This document shows positions 61,684 to 64,000 of a stretch of DNA of 64,000 nucleotides, one piece after another (the stretch's first letter is position 1; each line of letters starts with the position of its first letter). The position numbers and the translations under genes were made by a program. Below the pieces are notes generated by a model. It was given only the letters and a program-made list of their open reading frames with translations. It searched no databases and was not told the DNA's origin. Source of the DNA: Gymnorhina tibicen (taxonomy: Eukaryota; Chordata; Aves; Passeriformes; Artamidae); assembly GCA_013399875.1 (NCBI GenBank), contig VXAZ01004042.1, positions 1 to 64,000 of the forward strand, written 5' to 3'.

Positions 61684-62130
61684 AGATGAATGCTGGGTGC
61701 GGTTCTAGATTGTCACCTCTCCCCCTGCTAACACAGCGATGCAGCAGAACAGAAGAAGGTCCAGAGAGGTGCAGCAAAAATGATCAGTGGAACAACTTTT
61801 GTATGAGTAACAAGCGAACAAAGACTCTTGGCGTTGTAGGGGAGGGCGGTGCAATGAGGTGTATAAAATCATGGACAGCACAGAGCACACAAGCAGGGCA
61901 ATTCAGTGGACACCCACTGAATGTAGTGCAGAGCAGGTTCAAAATCAACAGAAGAGACTTACTCTGCCCACAACACAGAGCTGTGAAACTGCTTGCCTCA
62001 GACTAATGTGGATGCCAATATTTTCATGAATTCAAGAAGTAAGCAGACAAATTCACAGAAAATGAAGCACTTAGGTATGAAGACAACAGAAGTCATTTAG
62101 GAATTCCAGAAGCCAGAAAACTCCAAGCAG
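61684..62130 (+). mobile_element. Ancient CR1/L3-like LINE relic, ORF2 C-terminus and 3' region
   Basis: The order of recognisable phrases matches the end of an L3/CR1 ORF2. 'atgaatgctgggtgcggttc' reads as the 'leYcvQfW' region. It is followed by 'gaaggtccagagaggtgcag', 'caaaaatgatcagtggaaca' (the 'k.mirgme' region), 'aggtgtataaaatcatggac' and 'gcaggttcaaaatcaacaga'. Next come 'gagctgtgaaactgcttgcc', 'caagaagtaagcagacaaat' and a 'ccagaagccagaaaa' segment. Divergence and indels are heavy: the 'RLGLFSLEKRRLRGD' coding segment has shrunk to a short remnant near 61810-61850. The copy is far older than the CR1 copies at 36.7-48.5 kb and has no intact frame. Confidence 0.72.
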
Positions 62131-64000
62131 AGAATTGTAGTAGAAGCATGAGCATATGCCTTCTTTTTTCTTAAGCTCTTTCTCATGTTTCTGCTTCAGA
62201 TGGTAACATGGTTCTGTATATATTATTGCATGTCAACTGTATGTATTAAACTGAGAGGAAAATTACGAGAAAAACATAAAGGTCTAGTTCTGTTAAAGAT
62301 ACTGGGCAGCTTATCAGCGGAGAGTCGGAAGTATGGCATTTCATTCAGGAGTAGTAAGAAAATTAATAGTATACCCTAAAATCTAAGTATAAAATACTGA
62401 ATGCTAAATGACTGGGTTTCAGACTTCACAACATATTTTGCTTAAATATTAGACTAGAGATAAATAATATATAGGAGCAGATTTTCAGGTGGGCTGACAG
62501 AGAGTAAATGGTTTCCAAGAGATGATTGTAGGCTGTCAGAACAGAAATCCATGAACCGGGAATGAACTTCAGAGAGCACAGGACCTGTTCCAGTTTGTAA
62601 GAATCAAACCTTACTTTCTAGGAGTAATCATGCATGAGCATTCGCGATTTTTTTTGGAAGAGCTTTTAGAAGTAGGATTTCTAAAAGATCAGAATCTCTC
62701 ACACCTGTTCTACATCTCCAGCCAGTTAGTGTTGAGATGCTGAGCTCACACAACTCAGATGTGTTGGTTACACGTTCAACATCTTAAAAAATTCAAGCAT
62801 GTTTGTGTTAACTCACAAATTCTTAAAGGTTGTGGGGTTTGGGGTTTTTTTTCAGTGGAAGTAGGTAGGATTTTTGGATTAAGTATGGAGAGGTGTACAG
62901 AAGACAGGTAGTAAGAATGCTGGACCAGATTCTACATAAAGGACAGTGACCATTGTCAAGTATTGAACCAAAAGTTGTAGCAGATTCAGAGCAGCCTTCC
63001 AGATCCTGGTATTACATGTTAGGCGTTTTGCCTTAGTTCTGTGGAATTCTGTCCTCTTTTTAGTGCAGTTATGTCCTCTTGCCACTTGATCTCAAATTAT
63101 TCTGGTGCATATTCCACCACGTATGTTTTTATCTTGTTGAGTGACATCAGCTTGATTGTGTCATTCCTTGTGTTGGGAGTGTTGTCTTTCATGTCATCTA
63201 ATGGTTCTGAGGGCAGGTCTGGATGGGGGAGTGGTGAGCAGGTACCTGCTGACAGCTCTTTAGGAAGCTTGCCTGCTATTGCCACCCAGGTGGTGGTAAT
63301 AATAATTGTCTTTTTGGGGACTCATCCATTATGTTATGGAAACAATAAATCCTATAGTCTTTCATCACCACAGTATTAGTGTTCACCTTGAATTTCCTGG
63401 GTTTACTGGTTTTAAATCAGACAACTAGCAATTTTTTCCTTTCAAATGTCATGTTTGATTTGATTAGACATATGTATCATAGTTTCCTACCTGTATTGAA
63501 CCAGCAAAATAATATATATCTCCATTTTAGCTCTTTAATCAGTACTTCCATCTGAGCACATTCCTTTTTTAATTGGAATTGTGCAATGTCATGCATCTGC
63601 TTTGCATTTAGGGCTGTAAAAATCCAGAAAGGGAAGTTCATTTTCTGCAGTTCATTTTGCAGTCATTTGTTCTTAGAGCAAGGAAAGTTTCAACTACAGA
63701 TAGTCATTTATTCTTTAGGAATCAGGATACTGTATCAAGAAAGTGATCAAGAGGAGAATAAGTAATTATGGTTCATAAGATGTATTTTTTAAATACTATT
63801 TCATAATTATTTCAGATGTTGCATAGTAATGATATAAAAATTGGTTTTATTGAATAAATGTTTAGTCTTCAGTGTCATTTATAAAATGTTTGTTGAGGCT
63901 TTCTATTAATCTGTGAAAGTAAAGCTGAAATGTATTATTAAACTTTAATAATGTAAAATTTTGCTCAGGTGGCATACTGTACATAGAACAGAATAGGCCT
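62131..64000. other. AT-rich DNA, no gene seen
   Basis: No exon, CpG-rich patch or repeat family is recognisable up to the window edge. The first hundred bases may hold the decayed 3' end of the L3-like relic. The 112-codon + frame at 63041-63379 has hydrophobic stretches but no recognisable family and sits in no visible gene context. Confidence 0.55.

Noticed and set aside
1..64000. tRNA, rRNA, CRISPR or prokaryotic-type operon features
   Set aside because: None was seen on reading both strands. The repeats and base composition are vertebrate.

Overview
The window looks like AT-rich, gene-poor genomic DNA from a bird. The main evidence is a set of CR1-type LINE fragments. Several carry the avian/sauropsid CR1 3' end, in which 'aaggtcccttccaacc' is followed by short ATTCTATG-like units. 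Two much older CR1/L3-like relics and one GC-richer block that I recall from other bird genomes agree with this. Species cannot be fixed from the sequence. There are no operons, long open frames, rRNA or tRNA genes, CRISPR arrays or phage-like elements. Almost every ORF of 60-150 codons looks like chance or lies in a repeat.

Layout. 1-13.7 kb is unannotatable intergenic or intronic DNA, with a CpG-rich patch near 4.0 kb and a short CR1 tail at 6.3 kb. 13.75-14.29 kb holds a GC-richer avian interspersed element, probably LTR-like. 14.3-25.6 kb is plain AT-rich sequence with a compound TA/CATA microsatellite at 18.4 kb. 25.59-25.87 kb is the only segment that reads like an ancestral protein-coding exon. 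It probably carries a nonsense codon, and I could not name the family. A CR1/L3 relic lies at about 27.0 kb. 30.5-31.15 kb is strongly pyrimidine-rich on the + strand. 32.3-33.0 kb is a GC-richer block with a 40-bp near-perfect hairpin and a 150-codon minus-strand ORF of doubtful meaning.

36.7-48.5 kb is a cluster of five CR1 fragments. One 1.6-kb minus-strand copy retains most of a decayed reverse transcriptase and the 3' end. The other four are on the plus strand, and one of them carries reverse transcriptase joined directly to the 3' tail. Further out are a minus-strand CR1 at 54.5-55.1 kb and a second ancient CR1/L3 relic at 61.7-62.1 kb. The rest is unannotated AT-rich DNA with simple repeats.

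No functional gene can be supported and no gene network can be described. The window may be a gene desert or lie inside a large intron. I did not find a previously undescribed system. The items most worth following up are the coding-like remnant at 25.6 kb, the hairpin block at 32.4 kb, and the nested history of the CR1 cluster.
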